Assembly (NCBI GenBank): GCA_017478205.1
Contig: JAFVDZ010000047.1
Coordinates: 1-64,000, forward strand
Length of the DNA stretch: 64,000 nt
Direction: 5' to 3'
DNA from: Spirochaetales bacterium
Lineage (GTDB): Bacteria; Spirochaetota; Spirochaetia; Sphaerochaetales; Sphaerochaetaceae
Shown here: positions 8,661 to 16,035 of the stretch, in pieces
Layout: the number at the start of each line of letters is the position of its first letter
Position numbering within the stretch: position 1 is the first letter of the stretch
Position numbers and translations under genes: made by a program
The notes under the pieces: generated by a model
Seen by the model: only the letters and a program-made list of their open reading frames with translations
Told to the model about the DNA's origin: nothing
The model's database searches: none

Positions 8661-9194
8661 ATGAGTTTCATTCTTTGGGTTGATAGTGATTCTGTTCCAT
8701 TAAAGCATAGAGAAATTATTCTTCGTAGAGCTATGAAGAAGAATATCAAAACCAATTTTGTAGCAGATAGAACCCTTAAGGATGTAACTGAAGCAATGAG
8801 TGAACACTCAAAATTACTTCGTGATCCATATAGAGAAACACTTTCAAAGGAAGAGCTTAGAAACATTAAAAGTTCTATCAATATGATCGTAGTTGAAAGT
8901 GGATCCAATGCTGCAGATGATTATATTGTAGAGCATGCCAAGGCTGGGCAACTTTGTATCACACACGACATTCCTCTTGCTGCGAGGCTTGTAGATAAAG
9001 ATGTCAATGTAATAGATGATAGGGGAAATAGCTTCAGTAAGGATAATATCAAAGAAAGACTTTCAATCAGAAATTCTATGTATATTATCCGTGAAATGGG
9101 TGCATGTCCTGAAAAACAGAAACATTTTGATCTGAAAACACTAGAGAAATTCTCAAATTCCTTTGATAGAGCCCTCCAATTTTTCAATCTTTAA
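8661..9194 (+). CDS. YaiI/YqxD family (DUF188/UPF0178) protein
   Basis: A 177-aa protein of the DUF188 family, which has a PIN-like fold and no firmly established function. Recognisable family features are the N-terminal WVDSDSVP (the family has WVDADACP), a central GSNAADDYIVEHAKAGQLCITHDIPLA with the conserved acidic residues, and NVIDDRGN. The Cys of the DACP motif is replaced by Val here. I start at ATG 8661 because the family motif follows directly; an upstream in-frame start at 8610 would add 17 unrelated residues. There is no SD, and a -10-like TATAAA ends six bases before the ATG, suggesting a leaderless message. Confidence 0.82.
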   Translation: MSFILWVDSDSVPLKHREIILRRAMKKNIKTNFVADRTLKDVTEAMSEHSKLLRDPYRETLSKEELRNIKSSINMIVVESGSNAADDYIVEHAKAGQLCITHDIPLAARLVDKDVNVIDDRGNSFSKDNIKERLSIRNSMYIIREMGACPEKQKHFDLKTLEKFSNSFDRALQFFNL

Positions 9195-9354
9195 CTTTAA
9201 TTTACTACACATTGTTGGTATTTGTATAATATTGAATGAAATATCAAAATCAAACAAATGTATAACTTTGGAATTATATTTAAAATTCTCAATTAATATT
9301 GCGAAATCGGAATAATAAAATTAAATTAATACAATAAATAAAATGTAAATATAA
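9195..9354. other. Very AT-rich intergenic region
   Basis: About 160 bp composed almost wholly of A and T between the DUF188 gene and the small HTH gene. It must hold the promoter of the HTH gene, but too many TATAAT-like boxes occur (for example near 9226 and 9270) to choose one. It could bind a silencer protein of the AT-rich-binding kind. I see no gene in it. Confidence 0.5.
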
Positions 9355-9379
9355 ATTAGGTGTGGAGGAAACACCTAAT
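9355..9379 (+). promoter_or_regulatory. SD-presenting hairpin at the start of the HTH gene
   Basis: ATTAGGTGT (9355-9363) pairs perfectly with ACACCTAAT (9371-9379), a 9-bp stem closed by the 7-nt loop GGAGGAA (9364-9370). The loop is the SD and the 3' arm includes the first two bases of the ATG at 9378. This arrangement suits translational control by temperature, a GGA-binding repressor such as CsrA, or autoregulation; the mechanism is inference. Confidence 0.7.
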
Positions 9380-9575
9380 GAATCATTTGATTGATAATAC
9401 AGACTTGGAAATTTTGCAGAAGTTGTACATGAGATACTCTGCAAAAATGATTTGCTATGAAATGAAGATTGGACATTCAACTTATTCAAGAAGGATAAAG
9501 AAACTCATGGATCTGTTGAATTTCAAAAACTTGGATGAGCTGAAAAGCTGGGTTGTAGATAACTTGAGTGCTTGA
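9378..9575 (+). CDS. Small LuxR/GerE-like helix-turn-helix protein
   Basis: A 65-aa protein consisting of little more than a DNA-binding domain. The order DLEILQKLY, SAKMICYEMKIGHSTYSRRIKKLMDLLNF, then LDELKSWV follows the four-helix GerE/LuxR pattern, with the turn at MKIGHSTYSRR. No receiver or ligand-binding domain is attached, so it resembles stand-alone GerE-type regulators. ATG 9378 is used because the SD GGAGG lies nine bases upstream; GTG 9360 would start inside the 5' arm of the hairpin. It stands alone between an AT-rich region and the asnS terminator. Its target genes are unknown; resemblance is by pattern, not by a named orthologue. Confidence 0.62.
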   Translation: MNHLIDNTDLEILQKLYMRYSAKMICYEMKIGHSTYSRRIKKLMDLLNFKNLDELKSWVVDNLSA

Positions 9576-9635
9576 TCATAATCAAATCTCTAAACTCGGG
9601 AGAATAATCAATTACTGATCTCGCAAATAAATAAT

Positions 9636-9661
9636 GGCCTTGTAAACTAAAATGCAAGGCC
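9636..9661 (-). terminator. Hairpin between convergent HTH gene and asnS
   Basis: GGCCTTG (9636-9642) pairs with CAAGGCC (9655-9661). The minus-strand continuation is ATTATTTATTT, a moderate T-rich tail, so it probably ends the asnS transcript; plus-strand use is weaker. Confidence 0.6.
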
Positions 9662-9685
9662 AAAAATGAATAATCTCATTTCGGA

Positions 9686-11071
9686 TCAGAATTCTGCTGC
9701 CTTTACATATCTTGGATATGGAATGACGTCTCTGATGTTCTGAATACCAGTTACATACTGAACGGCTCTTTCAAATCCAAGACCGAAGCCAGCATGAGGA
9801 ACTGTACCATATTTTCTCAAATCAAGATACCACCAATAATCTTTTTCATTGAGGTTGAGTTCTGCCATTCTTGTTCTGAGCTTATCGAGATCTGCTTCTC
9901 TTTCACTTCCTCCGATAATCTCACCAAGTCTTGGTACAAGCACATCCATAGCTGCAACAGTCTTTCCGTCATCATTCTGCTTCATGTAGAAGGACTTAAT
10001 TTCCTTTGGATAATCAGTAACTGCTACAGGGCGCTTGCAATAGACTTCAGACAGATATTTCTCATGCTCTGTCTGGATATCAGAACCCCAGTGAACAGGG
10101 TAGTCGAACTTATCGTTGTTCTGCTCAAGTACCTTGATTGCTTCTGTATAAGTCATATGAGCAAATGGAGTGTTGATAACATGCTCAAGTGTCTTGATAT
10201 TATCCTTGAGAACAAACTTATCAAAGAAATCCATATCCTCTTCATTCTTATCAAGAACCGCCTTGAAGATATACTTGAGGAATGATTCTGCAATTTCCAT
10301 GTTTCCATCGAGCTTACAGAAGGACATCTCAGGCTCTACCATCCAGAATTCAGCAAGGTGCCTAGTTGTGTTAGAGTTCTCAGCTCTGAATGTTGGTCCA
10401 AATGTATAGATGTTCTTAAGTGCTGTTGCGTAGGTTTCACCTTCAAGCTGACCTGATACAGTAAGTGCTGTCTGTCTACCGAAGAAATCCTTCGAGAAAT
10501 CAACAGAACCATCTTCTTTCTTTGGAAGGTTGTTCATATCGAGAGTTGTTACCTGGAACATTTCACCAGCACCCTCACAGTCACTACCTGTGATGAGAGG
10601 AGTGTTTACATATACAAAGCCTTTCTCCTGGAAGAATGAGTGAATTGCATAAGCTAAAGTGTTTCTAACTCTCATGGTTGCACCGATGATGTTAGTTCTT
10701 GGTCTCAAGTGTGCAATCTCTCTGAGATACTCAATTGTATGTCTCTTCTTCTGAAGAGGGTAGTCTGTTGGACAAACACCAGTAACTGTAAGCTCCTTGA
10801 GACTCATTTCAACTGCCTGGTTTCCGCCCTGGCTTTGAACGATTGGTCCTTTACATATTACGGATGCACCAGTTGTAATGGTATCGAGAAGCGCTTGATC
10901 CGTGAAATTTTCCTTGTCCACAACGACCTGGAGTCCCTTTAGACAGGAACCATCATTGATATCGAGAAAACAGACATTCTTGCTGTCTCTCTTGGTTCTG
11001 ACCCAGCCCTCTGCAGATATAATCTCGTCTGATGGTGTATACTGCAAAATCTGCTTAATTCTAGCGTTCAT
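9686..11071 (-). CDS. asnS: Asparaginyl-tRNA synthetase
   Basis: Class IIb aminoacyl-tRNA synthetase that charges tRNA-Asn; cytoplasmic dimer. The 461-aa protein has an N-terminal OB-fold anticodon-binding domain (about 15-105, with GWVRTKRDSKNVCFLDINDGS), then the class II core: FRAENSNTTRHLAEFWMVEPEM (motif 2 region) and GLGFERAVQYVTGIQNIRDVIPYPR (motif 3) at the C terminus. The SD AGGAG is well placed before ATG 11071. Its presence with asnA (18.3 kb) means this organism can make free Asn and charge it directly. Single-gene unit. Confidence 0.96.
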   Translation of the reverse strand: MNARIKQILQYTPSDEIISAEGWVRTKRDSKNVCFLDINDGSCLKGLQVVVDKENFTDQALLDTITTGASVICKGPIVQSQGGNQAVEMSLKELTVTGVCPTDYPLQKKRHTIEYLREIAHLRPRTNIIGATMRVRNTLAYAIHSFFQEKGFVYVNTPLITGSDCEGAGEMFQVTTLDMNNLPKKEDGSVDFSKDFFGRQTALTVSGQLEGETYATALKNIYTFGPTFRAENSNTTRHLAEFWMVEPEMSFCKLDGNMEIAESFLKYIFKAVLDKNEEDMDFFDKFVLKDNIKTLEHVINTPFAHMTYTEAIKVLEQNNDKFDYPVHWGSDIQTEHEKYLSEVYCKRPVAVTDYPKEIKSFYMKQNDDGKTVAAMDVLVPRLGEIIGGSEREADLDKLRTRMAELNLNEKDYWWYLDLRKYGTVPHAGFGLGFERAVQYVTGIQNIRDVIPYPRYVKAAEF

Positions 11072-11172
11072 GAAAATCTCCTAAATACACTTGAAAAATA
11101 TTAGTCATAGTGTAACGACAAGTCAATATGACCCATATTGACAAACATTGGAGGAATGGTCAAAAAGAAATA

Positions 11173-11502
11173 ATGATTCAGATTATAGGTACACTTTCAA
11201 GCAAGGAAACACAGAAGGCTATAAGGTATATGAAGGAACGTCGAAAGGAGTTCCAATTTGTCGATTTGAAAGCAAGAAAGCTTTCTTTAAGGGAATGGGA
11301 AAGTATATTCCAATGCTGTGATGAGGATGAGATGATCGACACTGAATCACAATACTATGTAAAGAATGGATATAAATATAGGGATTTTGATCCAAAGCAA
11401 GAGGTAATGGAGCACATTGAGCTCTTGAAGCTACCTGTATTGAGAAACAAGAGCAAGGCAAGTTTGGGCTTTGACAAGGAGTTTCTGGAGGCCAATTCAT
11501 GA
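11173..11502 (+). CDS. ArsC/Spx-like thioredoxin-fold protein without the N-terminal cysteine
   Basis: A 109-aa protein whose layout follows the ArsC/Spx/YffB family: a first strand and helix (IQIIGTLSSKETQKAIRYMKERRKEF), a second strand (FVDLKARKLSLREWESIFQ) and a C-terminal KLPVLRNKSKASLGFDKE segment matching the family's PxxRN-like loop. The active-site Cys expected near residue 10 is replaced by Ser (TLSSKET), so arsenate reductase chemistry is unlikely. ATG 11173 is my start; ATG 11128 would add 15 residues without an SD. The 3' end overlaps the WalJ-like gene by 4 nt (ATGA). It could be a regulator or a non-catalytic relative; the function is not clear. Confidence 0.6.
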   Translation: MIQIIGTLSSKETQKAIRYMKERRKEFQFVDLKARKLSLREWESIFQCCDEDEMIDTESQYYVKNGYKYRDFDPKQEVMEHIELLKLPVLRNKSKASLGFDKEFLEANS

Positions 11503-12272
11503 TTAGGTACTCCGTACTTACAAGTGGCAGTTGTGGAAACTCCTATATCTTCTATGACGGAACCGACTCTATACTTGTCGATATTGGACTTTCGTTAACT
11601 GGACTAAAGAAACGCCTCTGCGTCGTAGGTGTTCCCTTTGAATCTATCAGAGGGCTGTTCATAACCCATATGCATCCAGACCACTCTAAAGGTATGGGTG
11701 TCTTCTATAGAGCAACTCATCTTCCTGTATATCTTTCCAAAATTGCAAGAGAGCATGAAGAAAACGCATTAGAGCGTCTAGGGCTGGATGATGACAAGAT
11801 CTCTCTGTTTTCTTTTGGTGATGTTTTAAGCTGTGGCTCTTTCACACTTGTTCCATTCAGAACAAGCCATGACAGTGCAGGAAGCTGTGGATATGAAATA
11901 ATCCACAAAGGTGGAGATAGGATTTTCCTGATGACTGATACTGGGATATTTTCAGAGGAAAGCAAGAGTATAGCTGCAAGAGCTCGGCTTATATTCCTTG
12001 AAAGCAACTTTGATGAAACAATGCTGAAAATTGGTCCATATCCATATCATCTCAAAAAAAGAATCATGGGAGATAGAGGACATCTAAGTAATGATCAAGC
12101 GATGGAGTTCTTGTCGGATATTCCACTTTTGAAGAAGAAAATCTACTTCGTTCACCTGTCAAATAATAACAATTCGCCAGAATTGGTAAACAATCTTGCA
12201 TTTATGTCACATCCAGATATGGACTATACTGTATGCGAGCGTGGAAAGCTCTATGAGGGCTGTTTGGAATGA
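11499..12272 (+). CDS. WalJ/YycJ-type MBL-fold metallohydrolase
   Basis: A 257-aa metallo-beta-lactamase-fold protein close to YycJ/WalJ, a family of putative exonucleases linked to cell-wall regulation or DNA repair in Firmicutes. The opening SVLTSGSCGNSYIF is characteristic, the metal site HxHxDH is H57-M-H-P-D-H62, a further His lies in TSHDSAGSCGY, an Asp in MTDTG, and the C-terminal His in FVHLSNNNNSPE. It overlaps the preceding gene and the next one (acyl-CoA synthetase 2) by 4 nt each, forming a tightly coupled operon. No WalK/WalR is nearby, so its role here is unknown. Confidence 0.85.
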   Translation: MIRYSVLTSGSCGNSYIFYDGTDSILVDIGLSLTGLKKRLCVVGVPFESIRGLFITHMHPDHSKGMGVFYRATHLPVYLSKIAREHEENALERLGLDDDKISLFSFGDVLSCGSFTLVPFRTSHDSAGSCGYEIIHKGGDRIFLMTDTGIFSEESKSIAARARLIFLESNFDETMLKIGPYPYHLKKRIMGDRGHLSNDQAMEFLSDIPLLKKKIYFVHLSNNNNSPELVNNLAFMSHPDMDYTVCERGKLYEGCLE

Positions 12273-14038
12273 GTGAGAAGTGTAAGATAGATTACAGCAA
12301 TGAAGCATGTCAGAAGATCAAGAGAGATGATGGTCTTGTGATGACAACCATCAGAAGATATACATTCAGAGATTTCGTTGATGCAATTGAAGCTAAGTAC
12401 AGTAACATGCGTGCCTATACTGTTTTAGGTCATGAAGATGAACTTTCTTTTACATATTCACTTCTTGCAAAGAAGGTAAGATCGAGTAGCCAATACCTTC
12501 TTGATCTTGGAATAAAGAAGGGTGATAGGGTCTGTATATTTGCTGAATCTAGTCCAATGTGGATGATATTCTACCTTGCATTGACTTGTATTGGAGCTAT
12601 TGCAGTCCCAATCCTTCCTGGCTTTTCTGGAAAGGATGCAGCTGTTGCAATGCAAGATAGTAATTGCAAAGCAATCTGCGCGCAAAGAAAGACATATGAA
12701 TCTGTTCAGGATTATGTAAAAGAAAACAAGCTTCTAGTTTTCAGGATGGAAGATCTTTTTCACATCCCAAGTGAGATAGCAGAAAAGATTGGCTCTGAAT
12801 ACACTTTTGAAAATGCTCCTGGTAGAGATATCACAAGGACTACGGCAAATATCAAAGAGCTTCAGGAAATTGAACTTGACGAAAGTGATATCGCATCGAT
12901 CATCTATACATCTGGAACCACTGGAGCCTCAAAGGGTGTAGTTCTTACTCATATGAATCTCTTGAGAAATGCAGATAGAGCAGTATTTGCTTATGCAATT
13001 TCATCTCCAGGTTGGAGAGTTCTATCTATCCTCCCTATGAGCCATGTCTATGAATTCTCTCTTGGCCATCTTCTGACACTTATGAGTGGTTTTGAAATCT
13101 ATTTCCTAGGTAGACCTGTTGCTGTCTCTATTCTTCTTCCTGCACTAAAGAGTGTAAGGCCAAATGTAATGATGACTGTCCCTTTGATAATCGAGAAGGT
13201 ATATAAGGCAGCAGTTGCTCCACTAATTACAAATGGTGGGAAATATGAGAAACTCTAGACCAACAAACTCACTCGTAAGCTAATTGCTAGAATAATTGGC
13301 AAGAAGCTTTTGGAAGCATTTGGTGGAGAACTGAAGTTCTTTGGAATAGGTGGATCTGCCTTGGATCTTGAAGTAATGAAATTCCTGACTCTTGCAAATT
13401 TCCCATATGCTCTTGGTTATGGCCTTACAGAGACAAGTCCTCATATTGCTGGAAATGGTCCTTTAACTCATTGCTATCCATATGTTGGAAAACCCAATCC
13501 TGATGCTGATATGAAACTTATCAATGTGAACAGTGAAGGTGTAGGTGAGATCGTCGTAAAAGGTCCTCAGGTGATGAAGGGATACTACAACAACGATGAA
13601 CTCAATAAGGAATCATTTACAGAGGATGGATATTTCAAGACAGGAGATCTTGGGTTCTTCAGCAAGGATGGCTATCTTGCACTTAAAGGTAGAGTTAAGA
13701 CTATGATTCTTGGTCCTTCTGGTGAGAATATCTACCCTGAACAGATCGAGTCTGTAATCAACAACATGCCATATGTAGATGAGTCTCTTGTTGTTGAGCA
13801 GGATGGATGTCTTACAGGCCTTATCAAGATCAACAGAGACCTTTTCATGAAGAAGGAGAAGGTGGAAGATGTTGATGTTGCAATAGAAGAATATGTGAAG
13901 AATCTGAGGCCAAGAATCAACAAGGAGCTATCTCGTCAGAACAGACTTGATGCTGTGTTTGTACAGAAGGAAGAGTTTGAAAAGACAAGCACTCAGAAGA
14001 TCAAGCGATATCTCTATCCAAAAAAGAGGGTAAATTGA
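12269..14038 (+). pseudogene. AMP-forming acyl-CoA synthetase 2, interrupted by one in-frame amber codon
   Basis: Over 589 codons this encodes a complete acyl-CoA synthetase, closely similar to the next gene, except for TAG at 13256-13258. The frame is unchanged on both sides: YEKL before the stop and TNKLTRKLIARIIG after it align without a gap to the paralogue's LEKFYNMPIIGSFVARAIG, placing the amber at a Tyr. The ATP motif TSGTTGASKG precedes the stop, whereas GYGLTETSP and the C-terminal STQKIKRY lie after it, so the 329-aa product would lack essential parts. A TTG at 13310 could restart translation, but that would not restore function alone. It overlaps the WalJ-like gene by 4 nt. A fresh nonsense mutation, a sequencing error or readthrough are all possible. 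Confidence 0.8.
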
Positions 14039-14200
14039 TGATTTTTCAAGTTAGTTAGCTCGTAGATATGAGTAGTTAATTATAGTGATTTTCCTTCAAA
14101 TAGAACATTTAAATGCGGGTTTTTGAATTTTAGTCATTAATCACCATTTAATTTGGAAAAATCCTTTGTTACCCTTGACTAATGTCAAGAGGCGTGTCAG

Positions 14201-15964
14201 ATGTTTAGTATGTATAGTGACAGCGAAATCAGTGCAATTGTAAGAAAAGATGGAATCAAGATGGTCAGCATGAGAGAGTATACTTTCTGTGGCCTAATTG
14301 ATGTTCTCACAGCTAAATTCGGAAAGTATGACTGTTATACAGTCCTTGGTAAAAAGCCCGGCGAAGAAAGGTCGATGACCTATGATGAACTGGGAGACAA
14401 GGTCGGTATAATGCGCTCCTATCTGCTTTCCATTGGTTTCTGGAAAGGGGATAAGATTGCAATCTGGGGTGACTCCTGTCCAGAGTGGATGGTCATGTAT
14501 CTTGCCATTACCACTATGGGTGCAATTGCTGTTCCAATCCTTCCTGGTTTCACTGCAAAGGAAACTGAGTTTGCACTTAAGAATTCAGGTGCAAAAGGTA
14601 TCTGTGCTCAGAAGAAGTATCTAGACTCCTTGAAAGATCATATGGATCTTTCTGGATATGAAATCTTTGCTCTTGAGAATCTTCATCACCTGAAAGATGG
14701 CAAAGATATCGATACAACACAGACCTACTTCCAGGCCGATATCGTTCCTCCTGTGCTTGAAGAAGATATCGCTTCGATAATCTATACTTCTGGAACCACA
14801 GGCAATTCCAAGGGTGTTCAGCTATCCCACAAGAATATTCTCAGCTGTGCAGACCAGGCAAGCAAGATGTATGTAGACATAAAGCCAGGGGATAGAGCTA
14901 TCTCTATTCTCCCAATGAGCCATGTATATGAATTTACTATCGGACAGCTTGTAACAATGCTGAATGGTACTCACATATATTTCCTTGGTCGTCCTGCTGC
15001 TGTATCTGTACTACTTCCTGCACTCAAGTCAGTAAGACCACATATCATGCTCACTGTTCCATTAATCATGGAAAAGATATACAAGTCTTCTATTGCTCCT
15101 CTGATCACAAATGGTGGTAAGCTCGAGAAATTCTATAACATGCCAATTATTGGCTCCTTCGTCGCTCGAGCAATTGGTCACAAGCTTGAAGATACATTTG
15201 GTGGCAGACTGAAGTTCTTCGGAATCGGAGGTGCTCCTCTTGACCCAGAAGTCGATAGATTCCTTGATAGGACAACTTTCCCTGTTGCACATGGCTATGG
15301 ACTTACTGAAACAAGCCCATTGCTTGCAGGCTGTGCTCCTCATAAGCACAAGACTGGATTCATCGGTGAAATCTGTCCATACACTGAATACAAGCTGCTC
15401 GATGTCAACTCTGAGGGTGTTGGCGAGTTCGCTGTAAAGGGTCCTCAGGTAATGAGGGGATACTACAACAATGACGAGCTTAACAAGGAATCCTTTACAG
15501 AAGATGGATATTTCAGAACTGGTGATCTTGCCTTTGTCGACAAGAAGGGCGTTCTTGGTATCAAGGGTAGATGCAAGACCATGATTCTTGGACCTGCAGG
15601 TGAGAATATCTATCCTGAAGCAATTGAATCTGTTATCAACAATATGGAATTTGTCCAGGAATCATTGGTAATCGATGATGAAGATAATACTCTTGTTGGT
15701 CTTATCAAGATCGATATCGAACTCATGGCCAAGAAGCTCAAGATGAATCTCCATGATGCTGAGGTGGAGGCAAGAAAGTATGTTGATAGTTTGAAGAGTA
15801 AGATCAACAAAGAGCTTTCTGCTCAGAATAAGCTCTCCTCTGTACGTTTCCAGAAAGAACCATTCCAGAGGACTGCTACTCAGAAAATCAAGCGCTTTCT
15901 TTACCAGGCAAACAAAAAGAATGATGGTAACAAGAAGGGAAATAATTCAACAAAGGTGGGTTGA
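14201..15964 (+). CDS. AMP-forming long-chain acyl-CoA synthetase (FadD-like) 3
   Basis: A 587-aa intact adenylate-forming ligase, the tandem paralogue of the interrupted gene upstream. ATP motif TSGTTGNSKG (about 199-208), GYGLTETSPLL (about 366), the YFRTGDLAF hinge and the C-terminal catalytic-lysine motif ATQKIKRFLY are all present. The preceding 162 nt has no recognisable structure. The two tandem copies share long identical blocks (for example GPQVMxGYYNNDELNKESFTEDGYF), so they arose by duplication and could convert each other. It likely activates fatty acids, perhaps for lipid remodelling; substrate chain length is unknown. A hairpin at 15988-16034 would end its transcript. Confidence 0.9.
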   Translation: MFSMYSDSEISAIVRKDGIKMVSMREYTFCGLIDVLTAKFGKYDCYTVLGKKPGEERSMTYDELGDKVGIMRSYLLSIGFWKGDKIAIWGDSCPEWMVMYLAITTMGAIAVPILPGFTAKETEFALKNSGAKGICAQKKYLDSLKDHMDLSGYEIFALENLHHLKDGKDIDTTQTYFQADIVPPVLEEDIASIIYTSGTTGNSKGVQLSHKNILSCADQASKMYVDIKPGDRAISILPMSHVYEFTIGQLVTMLNGTHIYFLGRPAAVSVLLPALKSVRPHIMLTVPLIMEKIYKSSIAPLITNGGKLEKFYNMPIIGSFVARAIGHKLEDTFGGRLKFFGIGGAPLDPEVDRFLDRTTFPVAHGYGLTETSPLLAGCAPHKHKTGFIGEICPYTEYKLLDVNSEGVGEFAVKGPQVMRGYYNNDELNKESFTEDGYFRTGDLAFVDKKGVLGIKGRCKTMILGPAGENIYPEAIESVINNMEFVQESLVIDDEDNTLVGLIKIDIELMAKKLKMNLHDAEVEARKYVDSLKSKINKELSAQNKLSSVRFQKEPFQRTATQKIKRFLYQANKKNDGNKKGNNSTKVG

Positions 15965-15987
15965 TTTATTCTTTTAGGAATTTTGTG

Positions 15988-16034
15988 GCACAGTGTCATG
16001 TTCAATAAAAATTGACACTGTGCTATATTTTTTT
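15988..16034 (+). terminator. 11-bp palindrome with T-run, overlapping the aroF promoter
   Basis: GCACAGTGTCA (15988-15998) pairs perfectly with TGACACTGTGC (16013-16023), followed by TATATTTTTTT. It looks like the terminator of acyl-CoA synthetase 3, yet the T-run ends one base before the aroF ATG. The same palindrome brackets the proposed aroF -35 element, so it could also be an operator. Confidence 0.75.
16001..16029 (+). promoter_or_regulatory. Candidate leaderless promoter of DAHP synthase gene
   Basis: TTCAAT (16001-16006) and TATATT (16024-16029) with a 17-bp spacer. The -10 box ends six bases before the ATG at 16036, so the predicted first transcribed base is the A of the start codon. 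No SD exists. Confidence 0.5.
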
Positions 16035-16035
16035 C

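Noticed and set aside
11128-11172. Longer start for the ArsC/Spx-like protein at ATG 11128
   Set aside because: There is no SD or -10 box at a fitting distance and the family pattern starts at MIQIIGT. The choice is not certain.
12269-13258. A stand-alone 329-aa AMP-binding protein ending at 13258
   Set aside because: The reading frame and similarity continue directly past the TAG, so this is the front part of an interrupted full-length gene.
13256-13258. Amber codon as evidence of pyrrolysine use or a recoded genetic code
   Set aside because: TAG is used as a normal stop elsewhere in the window (31845-31847), the aligned residue is Tyr and the enzyme family has no pyrrolysine site.
16012-16035. 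TTG start for DAHP synthase at 16012
   Set aside because: It falls within the terminator stem and adds eight residues not seen in the family.
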